Below are positions 1 through 12,822 of a stretch of 64,000 nucleotides of DNA, one piece after another; positions within the stretch are counted from its first letter, which is position 1; every line of letters starts with the position of its first letter. Location of the stretch: positions 2,294,001 through 2,358,000 of the forward strand of contig JBBMOL010000090.1 of assembly GCA_037954665.1 (NCBI GenBank), written 5' to 3'. Position numbers and translations under genes: made by a program. The notes below the pieces were generated by a model. The model made no database searches. It saw only the letters and a list, made by a program, of their open reading frames with translations, and was not told where the DNA came from. The stretch comes from Laguncularia racemosa (lineage: Eukaryota > Streptophyta > Magnoliopsida > Myrtales > Combretaceae).

Positions 1-393
1 GTATTTGCAAAAAGGGCAAGTAAACTTAATTTATACAGTTCTTAGCAAGTGCCAAGTACATAAGCACTTGTTGAAAGAACTATTGTTGAATTTCATGCGC
101 TTTCAAACATCTAATTTATCCGAAACAATTGTTTCCTGTTTCTTTGAGCAGTTTTTATGATGTTTCAAATCAATGTTTGTTTGCTTATTAAATAGAATTT
201 AATAATTAGTGCCCAGTTTTATAAAAATTCCCATAATTTCGTGTGATTATCATTAGTGTGTTTGCAAAAATGGCAAGTAAAGTTGCTTTATTCAGTTCTT
301 AGCAAGTGTCAAGTGCATAGGCACTAGTTAACAGAACTATTGTCAAATGTCATGCACTTTCAAACATCCAATTTACTGGAAACCGTTGCTCGC
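1..393 (+). repeat. Tandem duplication inside the first visible intron of the CCCH gene
   Basis: Bases 1-137 and 258-393 are the same sequence with scattered substitutions, 257 bases apart. Both carry TTTGCAAAAA, CAGTTCTTAGCAAGTG, AGAACTATTGT and CTTTCAAACATC in the same order. The first copy begins at the window edge, so the array may extend upstream. It lies in the intron that precedes the exon at 1232. The rest of the intron up to 1231 shows no further exon I can support. Confidence 0.8.
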
Positions 394-1231
394 CATTAAT
401 TTTCAACTTCATGTGTGTAGGTTGTTCTAGGTCATTTTCAAAGTTGCATCTTTATGGCTATATATTTAATTTGGCTTGTGATAAGTGTAAAGTAACTGAT
501 GTTGATTCTTGTCTTAGTTAAAGGAACCATGTATCACTTGGGTTCTTCAATTCCCCACCAAATATAGACAAACATTTGCACCTAACTCCATTTCCTGATT
601 TGGAAAAGCTTTTTCCTTCTTGAGAAAAAGAATACACTCTTGGCTAATTCTAGTTAAGATGGAGAAGTTTGTCTTCCTGGGAACCCATTTGCCTTTATCC
701 CGATGCTCATAATCAACACACAATACCATTTGTGCTCTTTGACTTTTTGGATCGCTGGTGCCATCTTTTGTTGATAAATAATTGGAACACTTTGTACTAC
801 ACTTTCTTTTCTCTCCTTCCCTATTTTTACACCAGCAATTTCACATCCAAGGCAATTGTTCTGAGTAGACACATCTGTATATACTTCCACTTCACCATTG
901 ACATGTCTGAATTTATAAATGAGGTATACTACCTGTAGAGGGGTAAAAGGTGAATTTTAGTTGCATATATCATCTTACTATAAGTTATGTCTGCTATTCA
1001 TTTCTTGTTAACTTGACTAGCAGAGTCTTATAGATTTTCTACTGCTACCACTGTCATCAACACCCATATTCTTTTTATCTTTAAAACATCAAGAAAAAAT
1101 TATGGTGTCATGTGAAATTCCTGTCATCAGGAATATTATGGTGAAGCAGGAATATTAATTATATTATTATTACTGGATCTCCTATGGATTAGATGGTCGA
1201 ACATCTCATTGCTTTGATATTATTCATGCAG

Positions 1232-4200
1232 ACGCAATGTGGCAAATGACTTTGAGATCACCTGAAGCATTAGAACCTGGGCCCTATCCAGAGCGCCCTG
1301 GAGAGCAAGATTGTTCTTATTATATAAGAACTGGCCTTTGCAGATTTGGGGCTACCTGCCGTTACAATCATCCTTCTAACAGAAGGCTGGTATGTACGTG
1401 CAAAACATTTGGAAAATATATCAGAACTCTTAGTAATTTATAGTCCAGATCAATCTACTACAATAAGGTTCTCTTATTTGTGGATTTCAAAGCCTTTTCG
1501 ATGAAATTAGCTGCATTGCTTTGACAGTTTATTTACTAGAAATATTGCAGCATTTTTTATTATGTATCTAACAGAGAACTGTATACTTTACGAAAGGTAA
1601 AAGAAGGAAACAGTAGCTATATGCTTGATCTTTAGGGACAGTCCTTCTTTCTTAGGCTGAATGAGCTTTCTATAACCAATCCTTTGCCAATAAATATATA
1701 TGCCAACCTTTATTGCTTGACATAATTAGAGAACTTAAAGGCCGAGAGTGGTCATTTCTCCAGCTCCCTTACTTAAATTTCTTGAACAGTTTAATGTGAT
1801 ACTAAATAAAAAATTTTAATATTTTATTGGTTTTATCTATATAGTATTACATCCATATTCTGCTTTCATGTCATCTGTAGGATAGGCTGCCACTTTAAAT
1901 GACCTGCTTCGCCATTAACTGCTATCAAATTGTATGATTGTTATTTGAAGAGCAGAATTAAGTAGTGTGTAATGAACTCCAGGCAATAGCAAGTGCAAGA
2001 ATGAAGGGAGAACACCCAGAACGAGTTGGGCAGCCTGAATGTCAGGCATGTATCTGTTAGATAACTTTTATCTGGATTAATTTTAATGTCACAATTCATC
2101 CATTGTAATATGATATCTGAAGGTATGGGCATCATCATTGGAAGTATAACCCGCATTCTGTTATCTCAGTTTATGTGTGTGGATTTGGCACTACATACAT
2201 GCATATGTGCTCTGGTGCTTAAATCATCAGTAGTTGGAAGGCATACCAGTTTTAAGGCTAGGAAAAGGCCATGCATTCATGCCTAGTTGATGTCTGTAGT
2301 TTTGACACTATTCAACAACTAAATTTTGTATTTTTTCTGGCAGATGATAGACATAAGTGCAATTACTTTTTTTTTTTTTTTTTTGTGCTTTGCCCATTCA
2401 GTTTATGATTAAGTTTATTGCTTGTTAGGACTTCAGGATAAAAATTTCTGTGATCAATGTACAGCTTAGCTTCAATGATGCACCAAATGAAGTAGAGCAG
2501 TTATGGCTTTCTATCTAGTAATGTTGTTGGAGCTTTACCATCAGTTGACTTTTATTTTGCTGTTAATGGATGCTAGAGTTTGGATTTTCCTTGGTTGAAA
2601 ATCTCTTGATGGCACTTAATTTAGATTGACATACTCACCACTATCAAATGCTTCATTTTCTATAAAACCTTTACCTTTATGTTGTGTATTAATATCCATT
2701 CCTGTGAATTTTGGGGGCTAATTGAGTCATATTATCTATTTATTAGTATTACCTGAAGACCGGGACCTGTAAATTTGGAGCAACTTGCAAGTTCCATCAT
2801 CCTAAAGAGAAAGCTGGGATTGCTGGAAGAGTTTCATTAAATATTCTAGGCTATCCACTTCGTCCGGTATGTATGCCCCCTCTGACTTCTTTTGAGTGAA
2901 ACAAGAACTTTTTATTCAATATGACTTCTTGTTCTTCAAAAGAAATCATGATTTGTAGTTTGTTCTACTACATTTTTATGGTTGGTTGAATTGTGAGTCT
3001 CATCACATGCACAATATGATGAAAGCACATATCTAAGTGGAGGTAGTGGCAAGCCACATGCTATACTAGGATCACAGACACATGTGGAATTAGGTTCAAG
3101 AAAGTAACGTGGTGGAGGAAGGTTCAATGGCTGTGGTAGGTGGCAGAAATTTCTGCTCCCTAGACATTTGAAAAGAAGTAAGAAGGGCATTGTCAAAATT
3201 TGCAAAATATGAGTGAAATAAGGAAAAAAAAAACACACTTTTTGAAGGGGGAGAAACTGAGGAACATAGCCGATGGATAGTATGGAAGTAAGAAAGTTAC
3301 AGCATTTTGCAGCGAAAGAAGATGGGAAATGCTCTGTATGGGATGTTGCTATAAGAGGTATCGCCTATCTGACTTTTATGAGAAGTTACAATGCCACCTA
3401 GTCATCATTCAGGAAGTAGTATGTTCCATGCTTTCCTGAAACAAGTAGTGGACCCATAATCCTCATTCTAGTATGGAATGGTATAAGTGCCATCATTTGT
3501 TGTTATTTCCTGTATTATCAATACACACCAGATCTTCATATTTCCAATTACATGTCTGCATTTCAATCTTCCAGGTTGCTTACATCGTATGCTTATTGGT
3601 TCTTGCAGAATGAGGCAGCTTGTCCCTACTATTTAAGAACTGGACAATGCAAGTATGGAAACACTTGCAAATTCCACCATCCTCCACCTACTAATATGAT
3701 GGTTTCATTGCGCGGTTCTCCTGTCTATGCTTCTGTTCCTTCTCCAACAGCTCTTAGCCAACAATCATATCAAGGAGGAGTTACAAGCTGGTCACGAGCA
3801 TCTTATATCCCCAGTCCACGGTGGCAAGGACCATCAAGTTATCCACCCTTGATTCTATCTCAGGGAGTAGTGTCAGTTCCTGGTTGGAATGCATACAGTG
3901 TATGATGCTCTATGACCCTTCTCCCGAGAATTGACTCAATCATGAGTTATTCTTCAATGCGATTTTCTCTTTAGGGGCATTTTTTCCTTAGGAGTGCTTG
4001 CCTGTAGCCAGGGTAGTAGAGTATTTAAGAGTACTTCTGTTTTCTGATGATGGGGACAAATGTTACACTTCGAAAAGAAGCAGCAAAGGAAAATTTCCTC
4101 AATGATATGGGTTGCCACATGAGCTTATTTAATTTCATCTGGGGATTGTTCTTTTTATCTAAGGTGTTAGGTGCTTGTGCATTGCTTCTACCATACGGCA

Positions 4201-7171
4201 TTTCTGAATGACATTATCTTAAATTGATTGGACCTGGCACCATTAATTTGATGCCTTCTGACATAAAGAGGTAATATATTGTGGTTCTGTTATTTAAATA
4301 TTCACACACAGAGTATAAATGACAATACATGAGCTCTACTGCAAAGCTATCTTGAAAGGCAAATCAACTCATGCATTTTGCAGTAAAAAATTGAGTTCTT
4401 CTATAGATCATCCACCTCACCTCCGGAGCACCATGTATGGTTTTCACCAAAATGGTATCAAGGCAATTGAGAAGTGCTTTTTTAGGAAACAAATGTGTGT
4501 TCATGTTTTGACAAGCTAGTTTCAAAGGATCCTGTCATAATGGTTATGTCATTGACATGTTAAATAGTTGCTCTTGTGCTAGTCAGTATTACTGTTTCTA
4601 TATGGTAACTATATTTCTGCTTTGGGCGTGTACAACACTGGAACCGGATACTTCTTATGGTATATTTATTAAACTCCAAGTGTTTCACCCCGGTTAAATT
4701 ACCAATCTGCATGGATTAAGGCGTTCAGAAATTATGGATGCTTCTCAATTGAAATCCTTTAAAGCAGCATATACAAGTATAGCTACATGACAGTGTTCAG
4801 ATATTCCTTGAGACTTGGAAACAAAGAAGCTGTTTAGTGAAAATAAATCTAAATGCCTTACCCATTATGCAGCCTGGACTCTGTAGGTGGAAGCAAGGAT
4901 GATTGTGATGTTGGAGTTGCATGGATCTTTTTTCCTTCTCTTTCCAACCCATATAAAGCAGACACGGATATGGTATAAATAATGGTGAGAGAGTCTAGTA
5001 TTAGCAGAGACTTCTCAAAGGAACAAAGAGTCTTATAGTTTGTTTTGCTGCAAAGGCTTGGGCTGTACGGGCCTAGATAAAGTGACCTCCTTAGAGTTTC
5101 TGCGCTCTCTTGTTTTCTTTTGATGGTGGTGACAACAACTAAGAGCACATGTTTCTGAACCACTCATTTATCTCATAGCTTGCATCTTTTGTGGTGTGCA
5201 TTTTATGCTTTGATTGTGTACAGTTTAATTGATTCTCCTTTACCAGAAAATTGCTATTGTTATACTGATTTCAGTGAGGTATATTAAAGTGTCACCTAGA
5301 ATAGTAACAGATTGGCAACATCATGCATCTTTGAGGTGAGGAGGCCACCAAGCATCCTGTTTGTTTGGATAGTCTCACCTAGGCAACTACCTTGCTGCAT
5401 CCTTAGACTTTTGAGCTCCTTCCTCTATTTGGGCATCATGATTATAGTAGAATCATGTTTGTCCTTTATTTCTTAGAACTGTGGCCGATACATTGATTTG
5501 CATAATGTGTAAGAAAACTATTGTCCTCATTTAAAGCCTTGCTTCTACTCAGGCAAAGGCTTGCATGTTTGTGGAATCTTTGATATCATGTACTCAACTA
5601 GTCAATTAGTATTTGTGGGCAAGTGCTTTATTCTTCTGGAGCTTAGGTTGGTAAATGTTTTTGCACCCCCCTTCTAATGTCACAGAAGGATGAGGCATAT
5701 TTGACCAAGGATCTGCTTTTGGGACGTTAAATTGACTTGCAGAGAGCTCTCATTTCTTTTGGGTTCAGTCATTTGAATATAATGATTCCTGATAATGAGA
5801 ACTAGTAGCTCTATTATAGTTAAGATTGTCATTTTTTTTTTCAAACCAAGGGCTTGTTTTGGTTCTCTTAGTAACAAGTGTATAGGCACTTTTGTTGCTG
5901 ATATAAAATGCATATTAATCTTTTAGTTGCCCTTCTCTGGTGCCATGGGTATAAGCGTAATCAGAAACTGATTACTTTTGTATGTAGCAATTTTGATGTT
6001 TTCTCATAGTTTGACAGTTGAAATTGAGTTGTCAGTATCCACATATCACTGGAAGTCTCATTCTGGCAATGTTAAATTGCTCATTCTCCAGGGAACGCTT
6101 GGATCAGTTTCCTCCTCGGAGAGCCAACTTCAAGCTGTTGGAAACAGTCCGGTTTATGAAAGTACACACCATGGTGATTCTATGAATGCTGGATCTCAAG
6201 GGCCATTCTCTCCAAACTCTGGATCCCTCCCAGTAGGGTTTTATGCATTACAGAGGGAAAATATTTTTCCTGAGAGACCAGGGCAGCCTGAATGCCAGTT
6301 CTACATGAAAACTGGAGATTGCAAGTTTGGTGCTGTTTGTAAATTTCACCATCCCAGAGAGAGATCTATTCCCCCACCAGACTGTCTCTTAAGTCCCATG
6401 GGACTTCCCCTTCGTCCAGTGAGTTAACATTTCCTTCACTTCTTGTGCATTTCGGCTTGAAATGTTATGCATTGAATATTTTTTAAATTCCTTCACTAGA
6501 ATATTTGTCCTGTTTTATGGCCTACGTTTATTCATTAAGATGCAAAGTGGAGAGCACTATTTTATTAATTGGCACCACCTAAGGTGGTGAAGGTCTACTC
6601 GTTGTTGAATCACTTAAGATGTTATAATTGAGCTAAAGCCATCTCCGTGCTCTCTCTCCTTTCCTTCACTGAGAATAACAATGCTTTTCTGCTTGGTATA
6701 TGGAAGATAATGAAGGAGCTACACTGTATATATAAGGGATGAAATTTCTTTTCATTGGTAAGGAATAATCTACTAATGGCATGGCTGGCTTTCTCTTTCT
6801 GCTGTACTTTTATAGCATAACGTGCTCAGTGTTTTGTACCCGTTGTAAATTAGGCAGCTGCTTTTGTTCAATGAATTGACAGACGAGTTCTTCATTTGGA
6901 ACAGGGAGAACCATTGTGCATCTTTTACAATCGGTATGGTATTTGCAAATTTGGTCCAAGTTGCAGGTTTGATCATCCAATGAGAGTTAGTGCATACAAT
7001 CCTTCTACATCAACTTCATCTGATGCCCCAGTTCGGCGTTTATTAGCATCTTCAACTGGTGCTGCCTCATTAAATCTATCGTCAGAAGGACTTGTTGAGA
7101 CAAGGCGACTTTCTTTATCAGATACAAGACAGATGTCTTCTGGTGATGATGATGTTGACGTGGAGGGGTGA
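1232..7171 (+). CDS. ZFN-type CCCH zinc finger protein, five fingers (first exon missing from window)
   Basis: Six exons join in frame: 1232-1389, 1983-2045, 2747-2866, 3609-3899, 6092-6418 and 6905-7171 (stop TGA). They encode about 407 residues. The first visible exon starts with the last two bases of an Asp codon, so a short 5' exon with the start codon lies upstream. Five C-X8-C-X5-C-X3-H fingers are visible: CSYYIRTGLC in exon 1; one split between exons 2 and 3; CPYYLRTGQC in exon 4; CQFYMKTGDC in exon 5; CIFYNRYGIC in exon 6. The linker between fingers 3 and 4 contains WSRAS, PSPRWQ and GVVSVPGWN, and the tail ends RRLSLSDTRQ-like then an acidic run. This order matches plant ZFN1-like proteins, reported to bind nucleic acid in the nucleus. 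Introns are 593, 701, 742, 2192 and 486 bases. The intron after exon 2 has a GC donor. No coding break was seen. Confidence 0.95.
2046..2746 (+). other. GC-AG intron in the CCCH gene, splitting finger 2
   Basis: Exon 2 must end at CAG (2045) and exon 3 must start at TAT (2747) to give the continuous finger PECQ/YYLKTGTC. The bases after 2045 are GCATGT, so the donor is GC, and the acceptor is TATTTATTAG. The nearest GT (2050) would add four bases and shift the frame. The intron falls inside the second zinc finger. Confidence 0.85.
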
Positions 7172-10087
7172 TTTATTCCCTGAAGAGAGGATCCGCTTAG
7201 TTTCACTTTTACGATCTATGAGTAGTTGAGTCATTCTGTAAATTCATTGTCCATTGCTGGGATGTACAGATTCTATCTACGTCCAATTTACTCAGTTATT
7301 CTGAAATGCACCTCAGTTGGCAGATCTAACTTAGCTAATGCTATATATTACTCTACTGCAATGTATAAATACGCGAGATTGTCACGATTGGTAAAAAGCC
7401 AATGTGAACATCTTGGATGTCCAAAGTCATTTTGAGATGCCAAAATTTTTCTTTCCAACCACCATACCATATGAAGCGTCCATTCCTTTCATCTTTCTTT
7501 CATCATAATAAATTTTAGATCCACTGCCAATTATCTGAAAGTTTAAACAAATAGATTTAAGTTCTTACGTTTGTTGATTAACGCATGGATATGGTTATCT
7601 CATTTCATTTATGAAGTAATGGACTTGATAGGAAGTTGCAAATAATGACAGACCCGATTTTTATAGAAACCTTTATTCGAGTGGGGACAAATGAACAACA
7701 TCGTACTCCCCTTTGGCTTTGAAGATAAGAATCAGGGTAAAGCCAACGTAGTTGTTGGCTAGAGAAAAAGCGGATTCGACATTTTTCTTTCTGGCTAGTT
7801 TTTCTGTCTTTGTCTGGAATTCCATGTTCTTTGTTGAAAACAACAAATGAGGACAGGCAATGATTTGAATCCTGCTTTCACCTTTTCTCCCCGTGCCCCC
7901 CCACCTTGTTTTTTGGGTTAATTTAAGACAAGAAAAGAAGACAGACCAACTCTTTGCTGGTTCCCATCTTCTCAGCCAAAACTTTACATTAATCTAGACG
8001 AGACATTATTAATTTTTTATACAATTTGACGAGGCAAAGCGTTCTAGAACCAGAAATTCCCAGTTTCAAACTCTAGGGAATAGAATTGATTATATGGTTC
8101 CAATATAGTTTTTGGAACCACCAGGCCCGTCCGATTTTTATTTCTGATTTGTGAAACCATTCGGTTTCTAGCCAGATTTGATTTTGATTTTTTTTTTTTT
8201 CCCAATTACATTCGGTTTCATCCTTTTGCATACATGTTGTGGGTGCGAGTTTTTCAAGTAATTATTTAAGCCTATAGGATGTTACTTGGTAAGTTCATAA
8301 AGTATTAGTTCATAAGACGTCATATATATATTAATACCTACCCTATACTACTAGACCAGATGAATTTTATTTTATGGTCAAACCAATGGACTGAAATCAA
8401 CAAAAGGGTCTTTACCTGGAAGCAGAGTTTATGTCAGGCCAGTTAGGAAACTAATGATTTTCGATCTGACTCCACTCTAGTCCGGTTTTGTCTTGGTCTA
8501 GATTTGATTATTACTTTATGATAAAATTTTAATTTTCTGATTTAGTGTATAACATATCCAAGGTTTTTATTTCTGGTTCGGTTTATTATCCCAATTCAAA
8601 ACAAATATTTTTTTTTTTCTCATCATGCAATATATAGAGAATCATGTACCGACAATGCATGTGTTAATAAATAAATAATTTAAAATTATTTGATGCATAA
8701 TATCTTCTATATAAAAAAGTTTATTTTAAAATAACCACCATTAACTTAAATCTTATATTTAGACTTTATCATAAAATGTGTGGAGTTGAATAATTAATTT
8801 TGGCATAATAATATAGACCATCAATTACTAAGTTTTTGTCCTCCTAGATGGAAAAATAATTCATTAAGTATTATATGCTAGGTATTATATACATTTAATG
8901 TGTAATCATTAATAAAATTTTCATATATATAATAGTGAAAAAGTTATTTTTTATAAAAAAATTATTTTTATTTTATACAATATATATATATATGATAAAT
9001 TGCTATTAATATTTACAAACCACATATACATAAGATGTAGCATGTAATAGATGATATTTTATGTGTAGTCCTTCTAATCATATATTTACATATATAAATT
9101 CTTAACGCATATAATAGCTATTTTTAGAAGGGAAAAAAAAATTAAAGTTCTACTCAGTACTACTTTTTTTTTTCTTTTTTTTTTTGGAGTTATCAATTAG
9201 CCTTAAAAAGATTTCTTTTCTAAATCCGTTAAGTAGTGTATTGTGGTATCTGTTAATGAGATACAAAAACCAGGTACGCGTATAGATAATAGAATGCATG
9301 TAACATAAACGTATGTGAATACTCACAGCTCACGTATGTTTACAAATACACTACATGGAAATGCACAATAGATGGGGACAAATGAAAGTCAAACGTGATT
9401 TGTATCGAAAATAAGGTAGGTGTAATCGAATCTATCTAAAATTAAATATATTTTTTATTTACTTTTTAATGCATAAGATATTAAATGAGATACAAAATAA
9501 TTTAACTATATATAAATATTGATAGACGATTCACTTAATTTCTATAAACTAACATCATGTTTGGCTATTTATAAAAGAGAAAAAATAGGTAGAAATGGAT
9601 AGAGAAAAAAAAGAGAGAAAATGAAATAAAGTGCAATTATTATTTTGTATTTAGTAATATAAAAAAAATGAAAGGAAACAAAGAAAAATGATGTTAGTAA
9701 TAGACAAAATTACTTTTATTATTATTTTGATGACCATTATCATAAAAGAGTAATTTGTAATTATATTATATTTTCACTAATTTTTCCATTTTTTTTCTAA
9801 TTTTGAAAAAAGAAGAAGTGAATTTTAAAATAAAAAGTTTTTCGTTCATGTCTTTTATTTTTTATTTATTTTCATCTTTTACTTAAGTTGCCAAATAAAA
9901 CATTTCTTCCTGTTAGTTTCCGAGTGTAAGTCCTACTACTGCCTATTTTCAGTTGTCTCCATCTGTCCAACTATAACAAATGTCCCTTGGTATCATATTT
10001 GTGCTAGGGCATTAGTGAAAAAAGAGCATCTATCATACTCACCTAAACATCCTATAGCTGACACCCCTCCCCCCCCCAAAAAAAAAT
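7172..10087. other. CCCH gene 3' flank and AT-rich intergenic DNA
   Basis: The 3' UTR of the CCCH gene should occupy the first few hundred bases (an AATAAA-type motif occurs near 7507). Beyond about 8000 the sequence is AT-rich with T and A runs (8186-8200, 8607-8620, 9163-9184) and a TA run near 8985. No gene or RNA was recognised. Confidence 0.5.
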
Positions 10088-10442
10088 GTAATTCAAAATT
10101 GCTAACTAAATTTGGGATGATTTTTTAATTTTACCTCCAAAATGTGAAACCACTAAATATTATATATAATTAAACAGTTACTCATCAAATTCATAACTTT
10201 TGCTTCTAATTATTTGTAATCTATGATGGATAAGCACTTGTTACAATATCTATCTAAAAATAATAAAGGTAGTAAATTTAATAAATAAAAATTTGATTAA
10301 GTGTGTTATTTTATACATTCAAATTTTAAGTGTATAATTTGATAAGTAAATATTTATTCGAATATGATATAATTTAGCAACATAAACCTTTAGATGTCAA
10401 ATCGAAAAATCACTCAAAATTCAAATAATGATTTTGATATTA
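10088..10442. mobile_element. MITE-like element with imperfect terminal inverted repeats
   Basis: The left end (around TTCAAAATTGCTAACTAAAT) and the reverse complement of the right end (around ATCAAAATCATTATTTGAAT) align over about 60 bases with mismatches. The inside is AT-rich and non-coding. Ends are approximate and no target-site duplication could be fixed. It resembles the element at 16551-16880 and more distantly 47985-48517. Confidence 0.45.
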
Positions 10443-10604
10443 CTAAAAGAATATTAGTTGTGAACACAAGGAAACCGAAGGGGAACTCGTTTAAGAATGA
10501 AATTTTGTTATAAGGATTAAATATTTTGCATTGTTAAATCAGTAGATCTAATTAATTAGAAATATATGGTTTATGGTGCATGTCTTATGAAAATATTTTT
10601 CTTA

Positions 10605-11131
10605 AAGGAAAAGTATAATTTTGGTCTTCAAAGTGTACGTATTATTTTATTTAAGTCTATAAACATTTTTTTCTTTTAATTTGGGCCATTAAACCTTACA
10701 AAAATATGATTTTCATCAAATTTATTAAGTTTTTTATTCATCCATAACACAAATTAATTTCAAATAGATTTACAATAATTAAATTAATAAAAATAATAAT
10801 ATTATATATATTTTAAAAATATAATAAAAAATAATATTAAATATATATCATGATCTAATATAATAAAATAATAATAAATAAAAAATAATAATTAAAATTA
10901 AAAAAAAGGGCTAACAAAATTTGCATATACCTTAATCACTTTGGCCAACTAGTCTAAGGCTAATTGAAAGCTAATACATATTTAAGATAAGTAAAAAAAT
11001 TAACATATTTAATAGAAACTTTATTTTTATAAGGTTTTAAAAATATTGATGACTCAAATTAAAGAAAAAAAAAGTTGAGAACCAAAATAGAAAGATAATT
11101 AAACTTTGAGAAATAAAAGTGCACTTTTCCC
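10605..11131. mobile_element. Non-autonomous Mutator-like element (about 527 bp) with target-site duplication
   Basis: The 9-base direct repeat TTTTTCTTA occurs at 10596-10604 and 11132-11140, or 11 bases if the following A residues are counted. Just inside, the left end begins GGAAAAGTATAATTTTGG and the right end read in reverse begins GGGAAAAGTGCACTTTT. The inverted similarity continues for about 100 bases, including TTTTGGT, TCAAAGT and TTTAATTTG blocks. A 9-11 base duplication with long imperfect inverted repeats is typical of MULE-derived elements. There is no coding capacity. Confidence 0.7.
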
Positions 11132-11142
11132 TTTTTCTTAAA

Positions 11143-11747
11143 ATTTCCAATAAAATAAAGAAGTTTCATTGTTTCTATCTTTTCATTTTTATTGATTTTT
11201 TTATATCTTTTCAATTAATTCATCTTGATATTTATGCAAGATAAGCTTTAAGAAAGTGTCAAAAAAAAATTATTAGAATGAATCACCATGTAGTAATTTA
11301 CTCCAATACTATCCTGAAAGCATTTTAAAACTTAAAAATGATAATATAACAGTTTAAGAACTGTCATTAAGCTTTTCTCATAAGAAAAATAAACAAATAA
11401 ACAACTAGAATTCCTAAATTACATTGAAAATGTTAATGGTAATCCTTAAAACATATATTTCTTTTTATTAGATAAATTTAAAAAGTATCTCGAAGCCTAT
11501 TATACTTAAGAAAATGTCGCAACCAATTTTGAAAAAACCTCTTATCCATTTAGCTTAGATTGTTAATTAAACCATTATATTAATAATATAGAAAAGATTA
11601 ACAAATGAAATGAAAACACTTTTTAAAATATTAAATAAATTTTCATATGTATATCTTTTTGTTTTTTTCTTCCAACTATGTATTTACTTTACTTTTTCAT
11701 ACCGTATGTATTCAATTTTAATGAGCATAAAAATATTCCCAAATAAG
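11143..11747. other. AT-rich spacer upstream of the cysteine-rich gene
   Basis: Non-coding, A and T runs only. No feature recognised apart from its position upstream of the gene at 12189. Confidence 0.4.
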
Positions 11748-11764
11748 TATATATATATATAAAA
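11748..11764 (+). promoter_or_regulatory. Possible TATA region for the cysteine-rich protein gene
   Basis: An alternating TA run ending TATAAAAC lies about 430 bases before the ATG at 12189. If used, it would give a long 5' leader of roughly 400 bases, pyrimidine- and A-rich, with no upstream ATG frame of note. A TA run can be a simple microsatellite, so this is tentative. Confidence 0.3.
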
Positions 11765-12188
11765 CGCTTACTCTTTTTTGACTTACAGTGCCAGTGCTAG
11801 TGTATACTGCTGTAGTGTAGACCCTAGTCTGTCTTAAGGAAGTACAAGACAAACACACCAAATCTCATAAATCATCACTTTGGACTTGGGGTCTACTCCA
11901 CTTCAAAACGCCAACAAAACCAAAAAAACACCCCCTTCTCAAAGCTCAAAATCACATAATTTTGAATCTCTCCAGCCTCCAAGCCACATTGTGCACAAAG
12001 CCAAAAGACCCATCTTCTTTAGCAATAAATTAAGTCTCAAACCAAAGCTCATCATTTCAATTCCCAGCACCCCTAAAGTTGCAATCTTTTTCTTTTTTTC
12101 ACAAACACCCATTTCTTGGAAACTCTTCCTGGAGGCATAAATAAGCTCAAAAATCACTTCCGTCACTCAAAAAGCACATACTAAAACC

Positions 12189-12713
12189 ATGTCTTCTCAG
12201 GGGTTTATCTTCTCTCTATTTGTTGCGCTCTTTTTTATCAACGCTATGCATCATAGCCAAGGAAGAACTACACAATCTGTGAGTGCCACTATCCCCGTTT
12301 CGTAGATCCATTCAAATTTCCTTCCTTTTTTAATCCTTTCACATTTATGATACCTTTTCCTTTATTGGGTACTTCAAAGACTGATTCTTGAATTGATTTT
12401 TTCTTCTTTATGTGTTGATCTATATTGGGTATTGGAGGTTGATGTGAATGTACCAGCTTTGAAGGAAGAAGATGTGCCCATGTATCCACTTGTTGAAGAT
12501 GGGAAGTATGAGATGATGATGGTGCTGAATGAGACTAGGAGGAAACTTGGAAGCTTCCAAATTTGTGCACTTTGCACTTGTTGTGGTGGAGCAAGAGGTG
12601 TTTGTTTGCCATCTCCATGCTGTTATGCTATCAATTGCAATATACCCAATAGGCCTTTTGGGTTCTGTTCTTTCACTCCTAAATCATGTAATTGCCTTGG
12701 ATGCCATCTCTAA
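12189..12713 (+). CDS. Small secreted cysteine-rich protein, 121 aa, 12 cysteines
   Basis: Two exons: 12189-12278 and 12438-12713, with a GT-AG intron (CT|GTGAGT to GGAG|GTT). Residues 1-25 are a signal peptide: MSSQGFIFSLFVALFFINAM followed by a small-residue cleavage region near HSQG. Residues 31-70 are hydrophilic and acidic. The C-terminal half (about residues 72-121) holds all 12 cysteines, in the order QICALCTCC, GVCLPSPCC, AINC, FGFC, KSC, NCLGC. This block resembles a plant-specific family of uncharacterised secreted proteins (I recall conserved INCNIPNRPFGFCSF segments), but no function is known to me. The even cysteine number suits disulfide bonding in the apoplast. The start is the first ATG with a signal peptide; the frame is intact. 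Confidence 0.85.
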
Positions 12714-12751
12714 ATGGATGAAATTTCCAGTCCTCAAATGGTGTCCACTTC

Positions 12752-12822
12752 TGTGTCTTGTCAATCACATGATACAATATATGCTCTTCTGTATCCTGTC
12801 AATCACGTGTTATAATATATGA
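12752..12822 (+). repeat. Two-copy short repeat in the 3' UTR of the cysteine-rich gene
   Basis: CTTGTCAATCACATGATACA and CCTGTCAATCACGTGTTATA follow each other about 36 bases apart, each then reading ATATATG. The second copy holds a CACGTG palindrome where the first has CACATG. Likely a small duplication in the transcript 3' end. Confidence 0.6.

Noticed and set aside
5978..6427. 149-codon frame considered as a separate gene
   Set aside because: Its second part is exon 5 of the CCCH gene (6092-6418); the first part is intron read-through.
11880..12140. 86-codon frame upstream of the cysteine-rich gene, considered as an upstream ORF
   Set aside because: It begins at TTG, not ATG, and its residues (Lys, Ser, Pro, Phe rich) reflect leader composition.
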